A DNA stretch of 64,000 bases from Ensifer canadensis (GCF_017488845.2 NZ_CP083370.1:930001-994000), one strand, 5' to 3'. Shown: positions 1 to 9,573, numbered from the stretch's first letter. Numbers and translations: made by a program. The notes: a model not told the origin generated them from the sequence alone.

Positions 1-2
1 TG

Positions 3-1136
3 GGCATCGTCAGCGGCTATCACGACCCTGATGGAGTGGTCGGTGACCTTGGCGGTGGCTCGCTGGAACTTGTCGAGGTCAGCGGCACAAAGATCGGCAA
101 GGGCATCACCCTGCCGCTCGGGGGTATCCGCCTCTTCGAGCATAGCGGCGGCTCGCTGCCGAAGGCTCGCACCTGGGTGCGCAAATTCATGAAAAGCTCG
201 CCGGTGCTGAAGACCGGCACCGGCCGCACCTTTTATGCCGTCGGCGGCACCTGGCGCTCGATCGCCAAGCTGCACATGGAAATCCGAAACTATCCGCTGC
301 ATATGATGCAAGGCTACGAGATCTCCTACGACGAGGCGATGGCGCTGCTGCCGGAGGTGATCGAGCCGAGGAACATCAAGCCATCGGCCTATGCGACGAT
401 CTCCAAAAGCCGCCGCAGCCTGCTTCCCTTTGGCGCGATCGCGATGCAGGAAGCACTGTCGATCATGAAGCCGGAGCGGATTTCGTTCTCGGCGCTCGGC
501 GTGCGCGAAGGCTATCTCTTCTCTCTGTTGAACGAGAGCGAGCGTGCGCAGGATCCGCTGCTGACCGCCGCCGGCGAAATCGCCATCCTGCGGGCGCGTT
601 CCCCCGAGCATGCCCGCGAACTTGCCGACTGGACCGGCCGCATGGTGCCGTTCTTCGGCGTCGAGGAAACCGAAGAGGAAAGCCGCTATCGCCAGGCTGC
701 CTGCCTGCTCGCCGATATCAGCTGGCGCGCCCATCCGGACTATCGCGGTCTGCAGGCGCTGAACATCATCGCCCACTCGACCTTCTCCGGCATCACCCAT
801 GCGGGGCGGGCCTATATCGCGCTCGCCAACTACTATCGCTTCGAAGGCCTGAACGACGATGGCGCGACCGGCGCACTGACCGGCATTACCACGCCGCGAC
901 TGCTGGAACTGGCGAAACTGCTCGGCGGCCTGCTGCGCGTCGCCTATCTGTTCTCGGCGTCGATGCCGGGCGTGGCGAGGAATCTGACCTTCCGCAAATC
1001 GTCCCTGCCGGATGTCGATCTGGAGATCGTCGTGCCTGCGGCCTATTCGGAATTTGCCGGCGAGCGCCTCGACGGACGGCTGCAGCAGCTCGGCAAGCTG
1101 ACCGGCAGAAGATTGGCGTTCCAGTTCGAGAGCTGA
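3..1136 (+). CDS. ppx: Exopolyphosphatase, Ppx/GppA family (3' part; start lies before the window)
   Basis: The frame is open from the first bases, so the gene starts upstream and about 377 C-terminal codons are present. Near the visible start is the glycine-rich GDLGGGSLEL segment, the second phosphate-binding loop of the ASKHA fold in Ppx/GppA enzymes. The rest matches the long alphaproteobacterial form with an extra C-terminal domain (family about 500 aa). Such enzymes release phosphate from polyphosphate or hydrolyse pppGpp. A strong hairpin terminator follows 24 bp after the stop. The Ppx versus GppA choice rests on length and is less certain than the family. Confidence 0.88.
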   Translation, partial: GIVSGYHDPDGVVGDLGGGSLELVEVSGTKIGKGITLPLGGIRLFEHSGGSLPKARTWVRKFMKSSPVLKTGTGRTFYAVGGTWRSIAKLHMEIRNYPLHMMQGYEISYDEAMALLPEVIEPRNIKPSAYATISKSRRSLLPFGAIAMQEALSIMKPERISFSALGVREGYLFSLLNESERAQDPLLTAAGEIAILRARSPEHARELADWTGRMVPFFGVEETEEESRYRQAACLLADISWRAHPDYRGLQALNIIAHSTFSGITHAGRAYIALANYYRFEGLNDDGATGALTGITTPRLLELAKLLGGLLRVAYLFSASMPGVARNLTFRKSSLPDVDLEIVVPAAYSEFAGERLDGRLQQLGKLTGRRLAFQFES

Positions 1137-1159
1137 ACGCACTCAGATCTTTGACGAAG

Positions 1160-1193
1160 GGGCGCGCGGACGCAAATCCGCGCGCCCTTTTTT
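1160..1193 (+). terminator. Rho-independent terminator after ppx
   Basis: An 11-bp perfect GC stem (GGGCGCGCGGA / TCCGCGCGCCC) with a 6-nt loop is followed by six T. It lies between the ppx stop and the convergent gene ending at 1196. Confidence 0.92.
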
Positions 1194-1195
1194 GA

Positions 1196-2554
1196 TTATT
1201 CGGCTTTCAAGAATTCGCCGACTTCGAGCAGAACGAACTCGTTGTCGTCGGCCTTATCAAGCGCCCGGCCGGCCGAGAACGGCAGGTTGTTGTCATTGCC
1301 GACGATGATGTGCGTGTCATCGACGCGATCGACGTTTTCGATCGTCACGAACGGCATGTCGTAATAGCCGTCACCACCGCCCTGGCGCTTCTTGTTGTCG
1401 GGGTCGGCGATCTTCAGGAGGTCGATGTAACCGATCTTGCGGACGGCCTTGCCGACATTGCTGTCATCGAAGGCAATCTTGTAGACACGTTTCACCTTCG
1501 AGCCGACGGCAAAGCAATCCGGCTTCGGATCCTTCGGATCGGCGCAGGCCTTGTCGAGCGTGCCCGCGCCGTTGTCGCGTTCGATCACCAGTGCCGTCTT
1601 GTCGTCGAGCATGTTGAAGTCGCCGATTGCCTCGCCGCCTTCGGCCAGCGGATAGAGCCAGCTGCGGCCCGTCCAGGCCTTGGCTGCGACATCGAGTTCG
1701 ATGACGCGTAGTGTCGGACGGCCATCGGCCTGTTCCACGGTTTCGCTGTCGGTCCAGATCGGCCCTTCGAGCAGACCGTAGAGCTTGGAGCCGTCCTTCG
1801 ACAGTGCCATGCCTTCATAGCCGCCGGAGCGCTTCAGGTTGAAGGCGGGTGTCTTCTTCGACGGATCGCCCTGCAGTGTCAGGGTCGGATTGTCGGGCGA
1901 CATAACCGGCTTGCCGTCAACTGTTGTCGCGATGACGTCGGTCAGCTTGCCGTCGACATCGAATTTCAGGATATAGGGACCGAATTCTTCCCCGACCCAG
2001 AAGCCGTCGGCGACCGGCTGGATCGACTCAACGTCGAAGTCAGCGCCGGTCAGGTAGCGCTTGTCGGAACCTTCCATGACGATCGGGAAGGGGGCCTTGC
2101 GGTCCGGGTCGGTGAGGAACAGTGTTTTCAGCGCCTCGACCTTGCCGGCGTCCCAGTCCATCTTCACGTGGTGCAGCATCAGCATGGCATCGGTTGAGTT
2201 CAGCTTGTTGCCGAAGCCGTTGTCGGAAAGGCTCCAGAAGGTGCCGTCTTCCATGGCCCTGATGCCGGAGAAGCCCTGCATCGGCTGGCCGTTGAACGGC
2301 AGTGAAAGGCCGGTCGGGCGCACGCCATCCTTGCCGGGCACGGTGCCGAGCGCGTCAGCGCGCTTGCGGTCCGCCGTGGTGAATTTGCCCGATGTCTTCA
2401 GGTATTCCGGTGCGTCGGACGGTGCTGCCAGGATCGTGTTTGCCGGTAGGATCGCATGTGCCTTCAGGGTTGCGGGAAAGGCCTTTTCCTCGGCCAGGAC
2501 GGTCGTCGTCATCAAAAGTGTGAGCGCCGCAGCGGCGAGAAGCGTTTTGGTCAT
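1196..2554 (-). CDS. Esterase-like activity of phytase family protein, secreted
   Basis: The protein has 452 aa from the ATG at 2554. That start is preferred over the upstream GTG at 2563 because a GGTGA ribosome site sits just before it. Residues 1-22 form a Sec signal peptide ending at a VLAEE cleavage-like site, so the product is periplasmic. The body resembles the phytase-like esterase domain family (PF13449 type), a beta-propeller fold, with many D/G-rich turns such as DGTFWSLSDNGFGNK. The substrate is unknown; members are annotated as putative phytases or phosphoesterases without much biochemistry. It is a single gene, convergent with ppx. Confidence 0.8.
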   Translation of the reverse strand: MTKTLLAAAALTLLMTTTVLAEEKAFPATLKAHAILPANTILAAPSDAPEYLKTSGKFTTADRKRADALGTVPGKDGVRPTGLSLPFNGQPMQGFSGIRAMEDGTFWSLSDNGFGNKLNSTDAMLMLHHVKMDWDAGKVEALKTLFLTDPDRKAPFPIVMEGSDKRYLTGADFDVESIQPVADGFWVGEEFGPYILKFDVDGKLTDVIATTVDGKPVMSPDNPTLTLQGDPSKKTPAFNLKRSGGYEGMALSKDGSKLYGLLEGPIWTDSETVEQADGRPTLRVIELDVAAKAWTGRSWLYPLAEGGEAIGDFNMLDDKTALVIERDNGAGTLDKACADPKDPKPDCFAVGSKVKRVYKIAFDDSNVGKAVRKIGYIDLLKIADPDNKKRQGGGDGYYDMPFVTIENVDRVDDTHIIVGNDNNLPFSAGRALDKADDNEFVLLEVGEFLKAE

Positions 2555-2760
2555 GAAAGTCACCGTGGGTTGGATGCCAAAGTACGGGAACCCGATAGGC
2601 GGCTTTGATGACGGTTGGGTGATGCTTGGCTTACAGGCTGGTGAAGCTTTGATGACAGACGAAAGGCGCTGCGCCCGAGGGGAGAAACTCGCCGAGTTCG
2701 AATTGTTGCGCGTGACCGGACACTGGTTCCGGGCCGCAACGACCCAGCGGCGCCGGTGCT

Positions 2761-3656
2761 TCAGCCGGCGAGCGCCAGGCTCGCCCAGCGCCCGGGCGTT
2801 ACACCGTAGGCACGTTTGAAATGGCGGGTGAAATGGGCCTGGTCGGCAAAGCCGGTTTCGAGCGCGGCACCTGCCAGGCTGTGACCGGCGGCAATCATCC
2901 GGCGCGCCTGCTCCAGCCGCCGCATCAGAAGGTAGCGGTGCGGGCTGGTGCCGAGAACCTTGCGGAACTGGCGGGCGAGGGTGAAGCGATCAAGGCCGCT
3001 GACGGCCTCGAGTTCCTGCGAGCCGACCGGGCGATCGAGGTTGGCTTTGAGATAGTCCGTCGCCTCGAAACCGCCCGCTTGGCCGACCTGCCGGCAGCCT
3101 TGCTTGTCGTGCCGGCATGGCGGCACAAGCCTTCTGCAATGCGTGTAAGAATGTCGTCGAGCGCGAGTTCGTCAATACCGCCGTCGAGATCCATGACGGC
3201 CTCGCCGATCGCCTGGCGCAGGGCCACGTCACCAACAACCGGGGCGGCTATGATGGGCAAGGCGCCGCCACTGTCGCCAAGCGCCGCGATCAATCGCTCC
3301 GGCTGCAGATACATCATCCTGTAGCGAAGCGTCGCTTCCGTGCCCGCGCTGCCATCGTGCAGTTCGTCGGGGTGAATGATGATGATGCTTCCAGGCGTGC
3401 TGTAGCGGCTCTCGCCACGATACTGGAAGGTCTGGATGCCGCCAAGCGTCACGCCAAGCGCATAGGTGTCGTGGCGATGCGGCTCGAAGACCTTGCCGTG
3501 CAGCCGGGCCTCGATGCGCTCTATGCCGTCCACCGGTGCCGCGACGCGGATGCCATCGCCCGGCGATCCGCACAATCGTTCAAGATTGATCGCTGCGTCC
3601 TCGGTTAAGGCCTCCTTGGGCACGCCCTGATGTCCTGAAATGGAGATACCCGTCAT
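2761..3656 (-). pseudogene. AraC family transcriptional regulator, disrupted by a frameshift
   Basis: Two overlapping minus-strand frames together make one AraC regulator. The upstream frame (from about 3656) encodes a cupin-like sensing domain with HRHDTYALG-like and HPDELHDG segments. The frame ending at 2761 encodes the two helix-turn-helix motifs (LDRFTLARQFRKVLGTSPHRYL and GFADQAHFTRHFKRAYGVTPG regions). Continuity is lost between about 3075 and 3115, after the GLCRHAG residues, so a one-base indel separates sensor and DNA-binding parts. It is either a real pseudogene or a sequencing error. The ATG at 3656 overlaps the start codon of the divergent DUF2000 gene, and the GTG at 3623 is an alternative start. 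AraC proteins of this class often control their divergent neighbour. Confidence 0.8.
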
Positions 3657-4062
3657 GTTCGACACCAAGTTTGCGATCGTTTTGCGCGACGATCTGGCCA
3701 CCTGGCAGAAGCTGAACGTCACCGCGTTTCTGGCAACCGGCATCGCCGGGCAGAAACCGGCGATTATCGGCGAACCCTATCGCGACGGCGCCGGCCACAT
3801 CTACAACGCTCTGAGCGTTCAGCCGATCATCGTGTTATCGGCAGATGGTGCGACGCTTGGCAATATTCAACGCCGTGCGATCGAAAGGGAAATACAAACC
3901 TCTGTTTATGTCGATGCGATGTTTTCGACCGGCCACGACAGTGCCAACCGCGCGGTCTTCGCCGAAACGCGACCCGACGGCGCGAAGGTCGCCGGCATCG
4001 CCATTCATGCCGACAAGAAGCTGGTCGACAAGATCACCAAGGGTGCAAAACTGCACGGTTGA
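3655..4062 (+). CDS. DUF2000 family protein
   Basis: This is a small soluble protein of 135 aa. The ATG at 3655 is chosen because GGAGA lies 8 nt upstream; the ATG at 3640 has no such site. It opens with MFDTKFAIVLRDDL and has the layout of the DUF2000 family, whose fold resembles peptidyl-tRNA hydrolase-like proteins but whose function is not established. It is transcribed divergently from the broken AraC gene, whose best ATG shares the CATG at 3654-3657, so the AraC protein would be its natural regulator. No catalytic role can be assigned. Confidence 0.8.
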   Translation: MFDTKFAIVLRDDLATWQKLNVTAFLATGIAGQKPAIIGEPYRDGAGHIYNALSVQPIIVLSADGATLGNIQRRAIEREIQTSVYVDAMFSTGHDSANRAVFAETRPDGAKVAGIAIHADKKLVDKITKGAKLHG

Positions 4063-4065
4063 CGG

Positions 4066-5160
4066 CTAATTGACAGCCACTGGCGGTGCAGGCGTGCCCC
4101 CGGCCCGAAGCGCCAGGACGCCGAGCTTCTGCCCGCGTCCCTTCACGGCGTGCTCGCCAAGATCTTCCACGCGGACATAGTGCGGCAGCCGCATCTTGCG
4201 GGCGAGGTCGGTGGAAATCAGCACCTGATGGTTCAGTGACTTGCACAGGCCTTCGAGGCGAGCGGTGGTGTTCACCGTGTCGCCGAAATAGGTGATCTTG
4301 TGTTTGTCGACGCCAATTTCCGCGGCGACGATGGTGCCGCCATGAAGCGCTGCCCGTAGGCGCGGAACCTCGCCGAACTCCTTGCGCCAACGGTGGGCGC
4401 CGGCTTCGATCTCTTCGAGAATGTCGAAAACGCAGTGCACGCAGGCGGCGTTTTTGACAGCACGGTCGAAGGGCCAGGTAATCACGGCCGCGTCGCCGAC
4501 ATAGTCGTCGATCGCGCCGCGATAGCGCAGTACGGGGTCGGCAAGTGTTGCAAACAGCTTGCTGAGATATTCCTGCATCCTGAGATCGCCGTATCGCTCG
4601 GCATAGGCGGTGGAGCCGGCAAGATCGATGAAGAGGAAGACGCGCTCCTCCTGCATCGGCTTGCGATAGCGCCCGGTCAAAAGGCTCAGAAACACGTCAC
4701 GGCCCAACAGTTCGCGCACGCGAAGCGCGAAAACGATCGAGCCCGAGACCGCCAGGGCGAACAGAAGCGCCGTGCTTGAGGGGACGACCGCGTCCTTCCA
4801 ATCCGCGTCTATTTGCCCGCTCATCTGCATCAGGAAGCCGGCGACGCCGTAGCCCAGCTCGATAAACACCAGATAGACGGCGATCGAAGCGAGGAAGAAA
4901 GCGGGCGTCGAATAGGAATGGATCTTGCGGTTGAGACGCCGGAGAATGATGCGCCGTTCAAAGGCGAGGATCGGGACGCAGACGCACAATGCGTACGTGG
5001 CGCCGATCAATCCGCCGCCACCGTCGAAGGCGATCGTCGCATAGATGGCGCCGGCGCTACTGACGATCAACAGCAGCAAAATTCCCTCGAACATGGAGAA
5101 ACGCCAGCGCATGCGGAAGAGCCTCGAACCCGGACAACGAAGAAAAAACGCGTCGGACAC
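4066..5160 (-). CDS. Membrane-bound class III adenylate cyclase
   Basis: The protein has 364 aa. Four hydrophobic segments lie at about 24-45, 51-67, 86-108 and 129-147, so it sits in the inner membrane with a cytoplasmic C-terminal cyclase domain (about 172-340). The domain has FIDLAGST with metal-binding Asp179, the second metal Asp in YVGDA (about 223), and HKITYFGDTVNTTARLE, which carries the Lys and Asp that select adenine plus the transition-state Asn and Arg. It therefore looks catalytically competent for cAMP synthesis. Rhizobia have many such cyclases with varied sensor halves. The signal sensed by this short four-helix domain is unknown. It converges on DUF2000 with only 3 bp between stops. 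Confidence 0.88.
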   Translation of the reverse strand: MSDAFFLRCPGSRLFRMRWRFSMFEGILLLLIVSSAGAIYATIAFDGGGGLIGATYALCVCVPILAFERRIILRRLNRKIHSYSTPAFFLASIAVYLVFIELGYGVAGFLMQMSGQIDADWKDAVVPSSTALLFALAVSGSIVFALRVRELLGRDVFLSLLTGRYRKPMQEERVFLFIDLAGSTAYAERYGDLRMQEYLSKLFATLADPVLRYRGAIDDYVGDAAVITWPFDRAVKNAACVHCVFDILEEIEAGAHRWRKEFGEVPRLRAALHGGTIVAAEIGVDKHKITYFGDTVNTTARLEGLCKSLNHQVLISTDLARKMRLPHYVRVEDLGEHAVKGRGQKLGVLALRAGGTPAPPVAVN

Positions 5161-5251
5161 CCTGGTTGTCGCGTCACGCGTCAGCGCTCTGATGTCTGCT
5201 CGACGCGATTGCGAATCAGTCCCGCTGCAGGGCCTTGGCTAGAGCCGGATT

Positions 5252-5276
5252 CGGGCGGAAAGTTGTTGTCCGCCCG
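5252..5276. terminator. Possible terminator hairpin downstream of rnd
   Basis: An 8-bp GC-rich stem (CGGGCGGA / TCCGCCCG) with a 9-nt loop lies just after the rnd stop. There is no clear T-run on the minus strand, so termination is only suggested. Confidence 0.4.
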
Positions 5277-5284
5277 TCCGTTTT

Positions 5285-6436
5285 TCAGTCACCGATTTCC
5301 ATCGCTTCGATCTTCTTGTCGACGAAGCGCAGAGCCACTTCACCATTGATCAATTTCAGTGCCGTATCGCCGAACAGCTCGCGCCGCCACCCCTTGAGCG
5401 CGCCGACATCGGCGTTCTCGCCCTCGGCGGCGATCTTGTCGAGATCCTCGCTGTTGGCGATGATCTTGGCAGCCACGCCCTGCTTCTCGGCGATCAGCTT
5501 CAACAGCACCTTCAGCATTTCGGTGGCGGCGGCTGCGCCTTCAGGTGTATGGCTCTGCCGCGGCAGCCGTGGCAGGTCGGTCTTGGGGATGGCGAGCGCT
5601 TCGTTGACCGCCTCGATCAGCGCAGCCCCGGCGCTCGATCGTTCCCAGCCCTTCGGAATGGTTCGCAGCCGCGCCAGCGCCTCGGTGTCCTTCGGCTGCT
5701 GCTGCGCGACTTCATAGATCGCATCGTCCTTGATGATACGCCCGCGCGGAACGTTGCGGTTGCGTGCCTCGCGTTCACGCCAGGCTGCGACCTTCTGCAG
5801 CACGGCAAGCTCGATCGGCTTCTTGACGCGCATTTTCAGGCGCTGCCAGGCATCGTCCGGGTGCAGGTCGTAGGTATCGCGGGCTTCGAGGATCGCCATT
5901 TCCTCGGAAAGCCATAGCGAGCGGCTTTCGCGCTCGAGCTGCGCATTCAGGTACTGATAGATGTCGCGCAGATGCGTGACATCGGCCAGCGCGTAATCGA
6001 GCTGTTTCTCGGTCAGCGGCCGCCGGCTCCAATCGGTGAAGCGCGAGGACTTGTCGATCTGCTCGCCCTTGATGCGGTTGACGAGCTGGTCATAGGAGAC
6101 GCTGTCGCCGAAGCCGCAGACCATGGCCGCAACCTGGGTGTCGAAGATCGGATGCGGAATCAGATTGCCGAGATGGAAAATGATCTCGATATCCTGGCGC
6201 GCGGCATGGAAGACCTTGATCACGTCGGGGTTGGCCATCAACGCGAAGAACGGCGTGAGATCGATGCCCTTGGCCATCGGGTCGACGATGACGGCCATAT
6301 CCGGGTTTGCCATCTGGATCAGGCAAAGCTCTGGCCAGAAGGTGGTCTCACGCAGGAATTCCGTGTCTATCGTAATATAACTTGAGCGGGCCAGCTGCTG
6401 GCAGGCGGCCTCTAGATCTGCGGTTGTTTCAATCAT
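5285..6436 (-). CDS. rnd: Ribonuclease D
   Basis: The protein has 383 aa, normal for the family. It is a DEDDy 3'-5' exonuclease with IDTEFLRE (Exo I, Asp and Glu), FHAARQDIEI (Exo II Asp) and YALADVTHL (Exo III with the Tyr that defines the y subgroup), followed by an HRDC nucleic-acid-binding region in the C-terminal half. It trims 3' ends of tRNA precursors and other small RNAs in the cytoplasm. In rhizobia rnd commonly sits beside ppx and aspS; here both are within 10 kb. The start ATG at 6436 is the only one giving the full N-terminal beta strand. Confidence 0.95.
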   Translation of the reverse strand: MIETTADLEAACQQLARSSYITIDTEFLRETTFWPELCLIQMANPDMAVIVDPMAKGIDLTPFFALMANPDVIKVFHAARQDIEIIFHLGNLIPHPIFDTQVAAMVCGFGDSVSYDQLVNRIKGEQIDKSSRFTDWSRRPLTEKQLDYALADVTHLRDIYQYLNAQLERESRSLWLSEEMAILEARDTYDLHPDDAWQRLKMRVKKPIELAVLQKVAAWREREARNRNVPRGRIIKDDAIYEVAQQQPKDTEALARLRTIPKGWERSSAGAALIEAVNEALAIPKTDLPRLPRQSHTPEGAAAATEMLKVLLKLIAEKQGVAAKIIANSEDLDKIAAEGENADVGALKGWRRELFGDTALKLINGEVALRFVDKKIEAMEIGD

Positions 6437-6514
6437 CGGATTTAAATCACTGTGGCAAAAATGCGGCTAGGTTTTTCGTGTAGCCCTTCATGCCATCCGT
6501 CACAATCGAAAATC

Positions 6515-7915
6515 TCAAACCACCTTGAAATAACCGGTCATGCCGGTCTTCTGGTGCTCGATGATGTGGCAATGGAACACCCAATCGCCAAGATTGTCGG
6601 CGACGAGCGCGATTTCCGCCTGTTCGTCGGGCAAAAGCAGGATGGTGTCCGTCGGTGGTGGCAGGAAGGTCCGCTTGTTCGAATTGAGAATTCGGAAGCT
6701 CATGCCATGCAGGTGGATCGGATGGGCATGCGGCGTCCGATTGGCGATCTGCAGGACATAGCTCTTGCCGAGCTTCATCTCCTCGATCGGCGCGATCGGA
6801 TCGGGCGTGTCGCCCGGCCACGGTACCTTGTTGATTGCCCAGAAGGTGTAGCCGAGCGAGCCGCAGATCGACGGCGTCGCCTTGTGTTCTGCCGTGGCCG
6901 TCAGATCGATCGGAACGCGAGTGGCAACCGACAGGTCCGCCTCGGCGATCGGATTGGCGGGAAGGGCAGCCACATCGCGGATATCGCGCTTCAAGGATTG
7001 GCCCGTTGCGCGGAAATTGGCGATCGTCCAGGGATGCGAGCCACGCAGATTGCCGAGCTTCACCGTCGCACCTTCGTTGTCGGGCATCCTGACGACGAGG
7101 TCGATGCGCTGGCCCGGGCCGACGTCGTAGCGGTCGAGCGGGAAGGGCTTGTCGACCGGATTTGCATCTAGCGCGACGACCATGGCCTCCGCCCCCTCCA
7201 GGCCGACCGTATATATCCGCGTGACATCCGTCGCCGCGATACGGACCCGCACGAGGCCGCCGGCCGGCGCGTCGTAGCTCGGCTCCTGCTGCCAGTTTGC
7301 GGTGCGAACCGTGCCGTAGGTGCCGCCGCGCGCAGCGTCCCTCGGTTTGAACGGGTCGATGAAAACGCCGCCTTTGCCGAGCCGCCAGTCGCGCAGGTTC
7401 AAGACGATCTCGGCGTCGAATACTGGATCATCCGGGTTCTCGACGACGATGACGCCGGTCAGCCCGCTTCCCATCTGCGTCAGCGTATTGCAGTGGGGGT
7501 GATACCAGAAGGTGCCGGCATCCGGCGGCGTGAAGATGTAGTCGAAGGGATCGCCCGGATAGACATAGGGCTGGGTCATCTCGGGCACGCCGTCCATGGC
7601 ATTGGGTATGCGAAGTCCGTGCCAGTGGACAGTCGTCGGTTCGTCGAGCTTGTTGATCAGTCTTGCGGCATAGGGCTCGCCCATGCGCATCCGCAAGACA
7701 GGCGGCATGCCGTTAGTGGTCGCATCGCCCAGCCCGTAGGTCATCACCTTGGGTGTCACGCCATCTGAGGCGATCTGTGCCTGCGTCAGCTGTGCCGTCA
7801 GGACCTGCGGATCCGGTGCCGCACCGGCGCGTGCCGCCATGCCGGCTCCGAATGCGAAGGCGCCTCCCAAAGCGGCAGAGCCCTGGAGGAACGTACGGCG
7901 GCTGATCAGGGACAT
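6515..7915 (-). CDS. Multicopper oxidase with Tat signal peptide (laccase / CueO-SufI like)
   Basis: The protein has 466 aa from the ATG at 7915. The N-terminus SRRTFLQGSAALGGAFAFG is a twin-arginine signal, so the folded copper enzyme is exported to the periplasm. All four copper-ligand blocks are visible: HWHGL, YHPH, HPIHLHGMSF and HCHIIEHQKTGM, whose final Met is the type 1 copper axial ligand. Three cupredoxin domains fit the length. Likely roles are oxidation of Cu(I) or phenolic compounds; no methionine-rich CueO insert is evident, so the substrate is open. It stands alone, 78 bp from rnd on the same strand. Confidence 0.9.
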   Translation of the reverse strand: MSLISRRTFLQGSAALGGAFAFGAGMAARAGAAPDPQVLTAQLTQAQIASDGVTPKVMTYGLGDATTNGMPPVLRMRMGEPYAARLINKLDEPTTVHWHGLRIPNAMDGVPEMTQPYVYPGDPFDYIFTPPDAGTFWYHPHCNTLTQMGSGLTGVIVVENPDDPVFDAEIVLNLRDWRLGKGGVFIDPFKPRDAARGGTYGTVRTANWQQEPSYDAPAGGLVRVRIAATDVTRIYTVGLEGAEAMVVALDANPVDKPFPLDRYDVGPGQRIDLVVRMPDNEGATVKLGNLRGSHPWTIANFRATGQSLKRDIRDVAALPANPIAEADLSVATRVPIDLTATAEHKATPSICGSLGYTFWAINKVPWPGDTPDPIAPIEEMKLGKSYVLQIANRTPHAHPIHLHGMSFRILNSNKRTFLPPPTDTILLLPDEQAEIALVADNLGDWVFHCHIIEHQKTGMTGYFKVV

Positions 7916-8018
7916 TTTGGCAATCTCGGCAACTGGATAGGACGACTGCTCGGTTTTTAAACCTGATCGCCGCAATCAGCAATTCTTTGCCGCAGGCACA
8001 TCTTGCCGCAGGTTGGTA

Positions 8019-9257
8019 TCAGTCGTCTTTGCGGGCGTGGTTGCCGCCGGCGAGCTTGTTGAAGAACGATGAGGTCCGCAGCAGGTTGCGGAAAGGCATG
8101 ACGCGCGCTTCCGCGGGAACGCCGCTGCGCGCTGTCATGCGCCTGACCGTGTAGAGCATGAAGAGGAAGAGGATCGCGGCGGTATAGATGAACAGCGCCT
8201 GCGGACCGAAAATTTCGAGCAGGAAAGAGGCAAACAGCGGGCCGATGATGGCGCCGAGCGACCAGAAGAACAGCATGCCCGCCGATACCAGCGCATGCTG
8301 ACCTTCCGCCGCATGGTCGTTGGCATGGGCCGAACAGAGCGAATAGAGCGGCATGGCGAAGGCGCCGAAGAGGAAGATACCGGCGAAATTGAGCCACTCA
8401 TCATTGCCGGCGCCAAACGCAAGGAAAAGTCCGGCGAGCAATGATCCGAGGGTGGCGATCAGGATGATCAGGCGCCGATCGATCTGGTCCGAGTAATGGC
8501 CGAGCGGATATTGCAGCACCACGCCGCCGATGATGCCGGCGCTCATGAAAGTGGCGATTGCCGTCACCGAGAGGCCGATCCCCTGCGCGTAGATGGGGCC
8601 TAGCGAGCGGAAGGCGGCGTTGGTGAGGCCGACGACGATGCAGCCGACGGTCGCGAGCGGCGAGATGTTCCAGAGCGCCTTGACGTCGAAGCGGATCGCT
8701 TCCGGCGCCACCGGGCTCGACCGGTCGGCAAAGGAAATCGGCACGAGCGACAAAGTCAATGCCATCGAGATGATCGCGAAGAGTTCGAAGCCGCCGATAC
8801 CGACGCCGGGAATGATATATTGGGCCGCGGTGACCGAGCCGAGATCGACCAGACGATAGACGGAAAGCGTGCGCGCGCGGTTAGTATTGGTGACGCTGGC
8901 ATTCAGCCAGCTTTCGACGGTCGCAAAAAGACAGGCGAAAGCGATACCGGCGACGAGCCGCATCAGGAACCACATGAACGGATTGATGATCAGCACCATG
9001 GCGATCGCCGCCGCCGACGCGATCGCTGCCATCGCCGAGAACGTGCGGATATGGCCGATCGAGCGCAGGATGCGCGTGACATAGACGCAGCCGAGCGCGA
9101 AGCCGATGTTGTAGCCGGCGCCGATGACACCGATCAGCGAGGTCGAAAAGCCTTCTTCCAGCGCCCGCAGCGAAATGAAGGTGCCTTGTAGTCCGTTGCC
9201 ACCGATGAGGATGCCTGCGGTGACGAGAAGCGGAATGAGCGGACGAATTTGCGACAT
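8019..9257 (-). CDS. MFS transporter
   Basis: The protein has 412 aa from the ATG at 9257, chosen because the segment before it is hydrophilic and not membrane-like. About twelve hydrophobic helices are visible, starting IRPLIPLLVTAGILIGGNG. The loop between helices 2 and 3 has the MFS-type pattern GYNIGFALGCVYVTRILRSI. It resembles the YcaD-like group of major facilitators often annotated as MFS permeases of unknown substrate. The C-terminal tail of about 40 residues is charged and cytoplasmic. It is divergent from aspS. Confidence 0.82.
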   Translation of the reverse strand: MSQIRPLIPLLVTAGILIGGNGLQGTFISLRALEEGFSTSLIGVIGAGYNIGFALGCVYVTRILRSIGHIRTFSAMAAIASAAAIAMVLIINPFMWFLMRLVAGIAFACLFATVESWLNASVTNTNRARTLSVYRLVDLGSVTAAQYIIPGVGIGGFELFAIISMALTLSLVPISFADRSSPVAPEAIRFDVKALWNISPLATVGCIVVGLTNAAFRSLGPIYAQGIGLSVTAIATFMSAGIIGGVVLQYPLGHYSDQIDRRLIILIATLGSLLAGLFLAFGAGNDEWLNFAGIFLFGAFAMPLYSLCSAHANDHAAEGQHALVSAGMLFFWSLGAIIGPLFASFLLEIFGPQALFIYTAAILFLFMLYTVRRMTARSGVPAEARVMPFRNLLRTSSFFNKLAGGNHARKDD

Positions 9258-9573
9258 GGGGCAGGCGACTTCCGAATGGTGCTCGCGAGTCGGATAAGGC
9301 GGACCCATTATGTGTAGCGGCGCATTCCCGTGGCGCACAGTCGCGAATTGTGACGATATCCGTTCTTTTCGCGCCGTTTGGGCGAATGCACTTGTCTCAA
9401 GCCCATGAATAGGGTCGAACTTGTCCCGGTTGAGCGGCGCTTCCCTCGGGGAGCGCGGAGGTCTCGGCTTGACAAAGCCGGCGCATCATGCGCTTTTCCG
9501 CCCGATTTTGATCATGTTGCCGCGCGCCGTTCCGGCGAGCCTGCGCGGCGCTTTGCAATTCCGGGATAACACC
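9258..9573. other. Intergenic region between the divergent MFS gene and aspS
   Basis: These 316 bp must hold promoters for both genes. A TTGACA hexamer at 9469-9474 is a possible -35 box for aspS, but I see no good -10 at the usual distance. The aspS frame stays open upstream to 9421, yet that sequence does not look like AspRS. No RNA gene or repeat is recognised. Confidence 0.5.
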
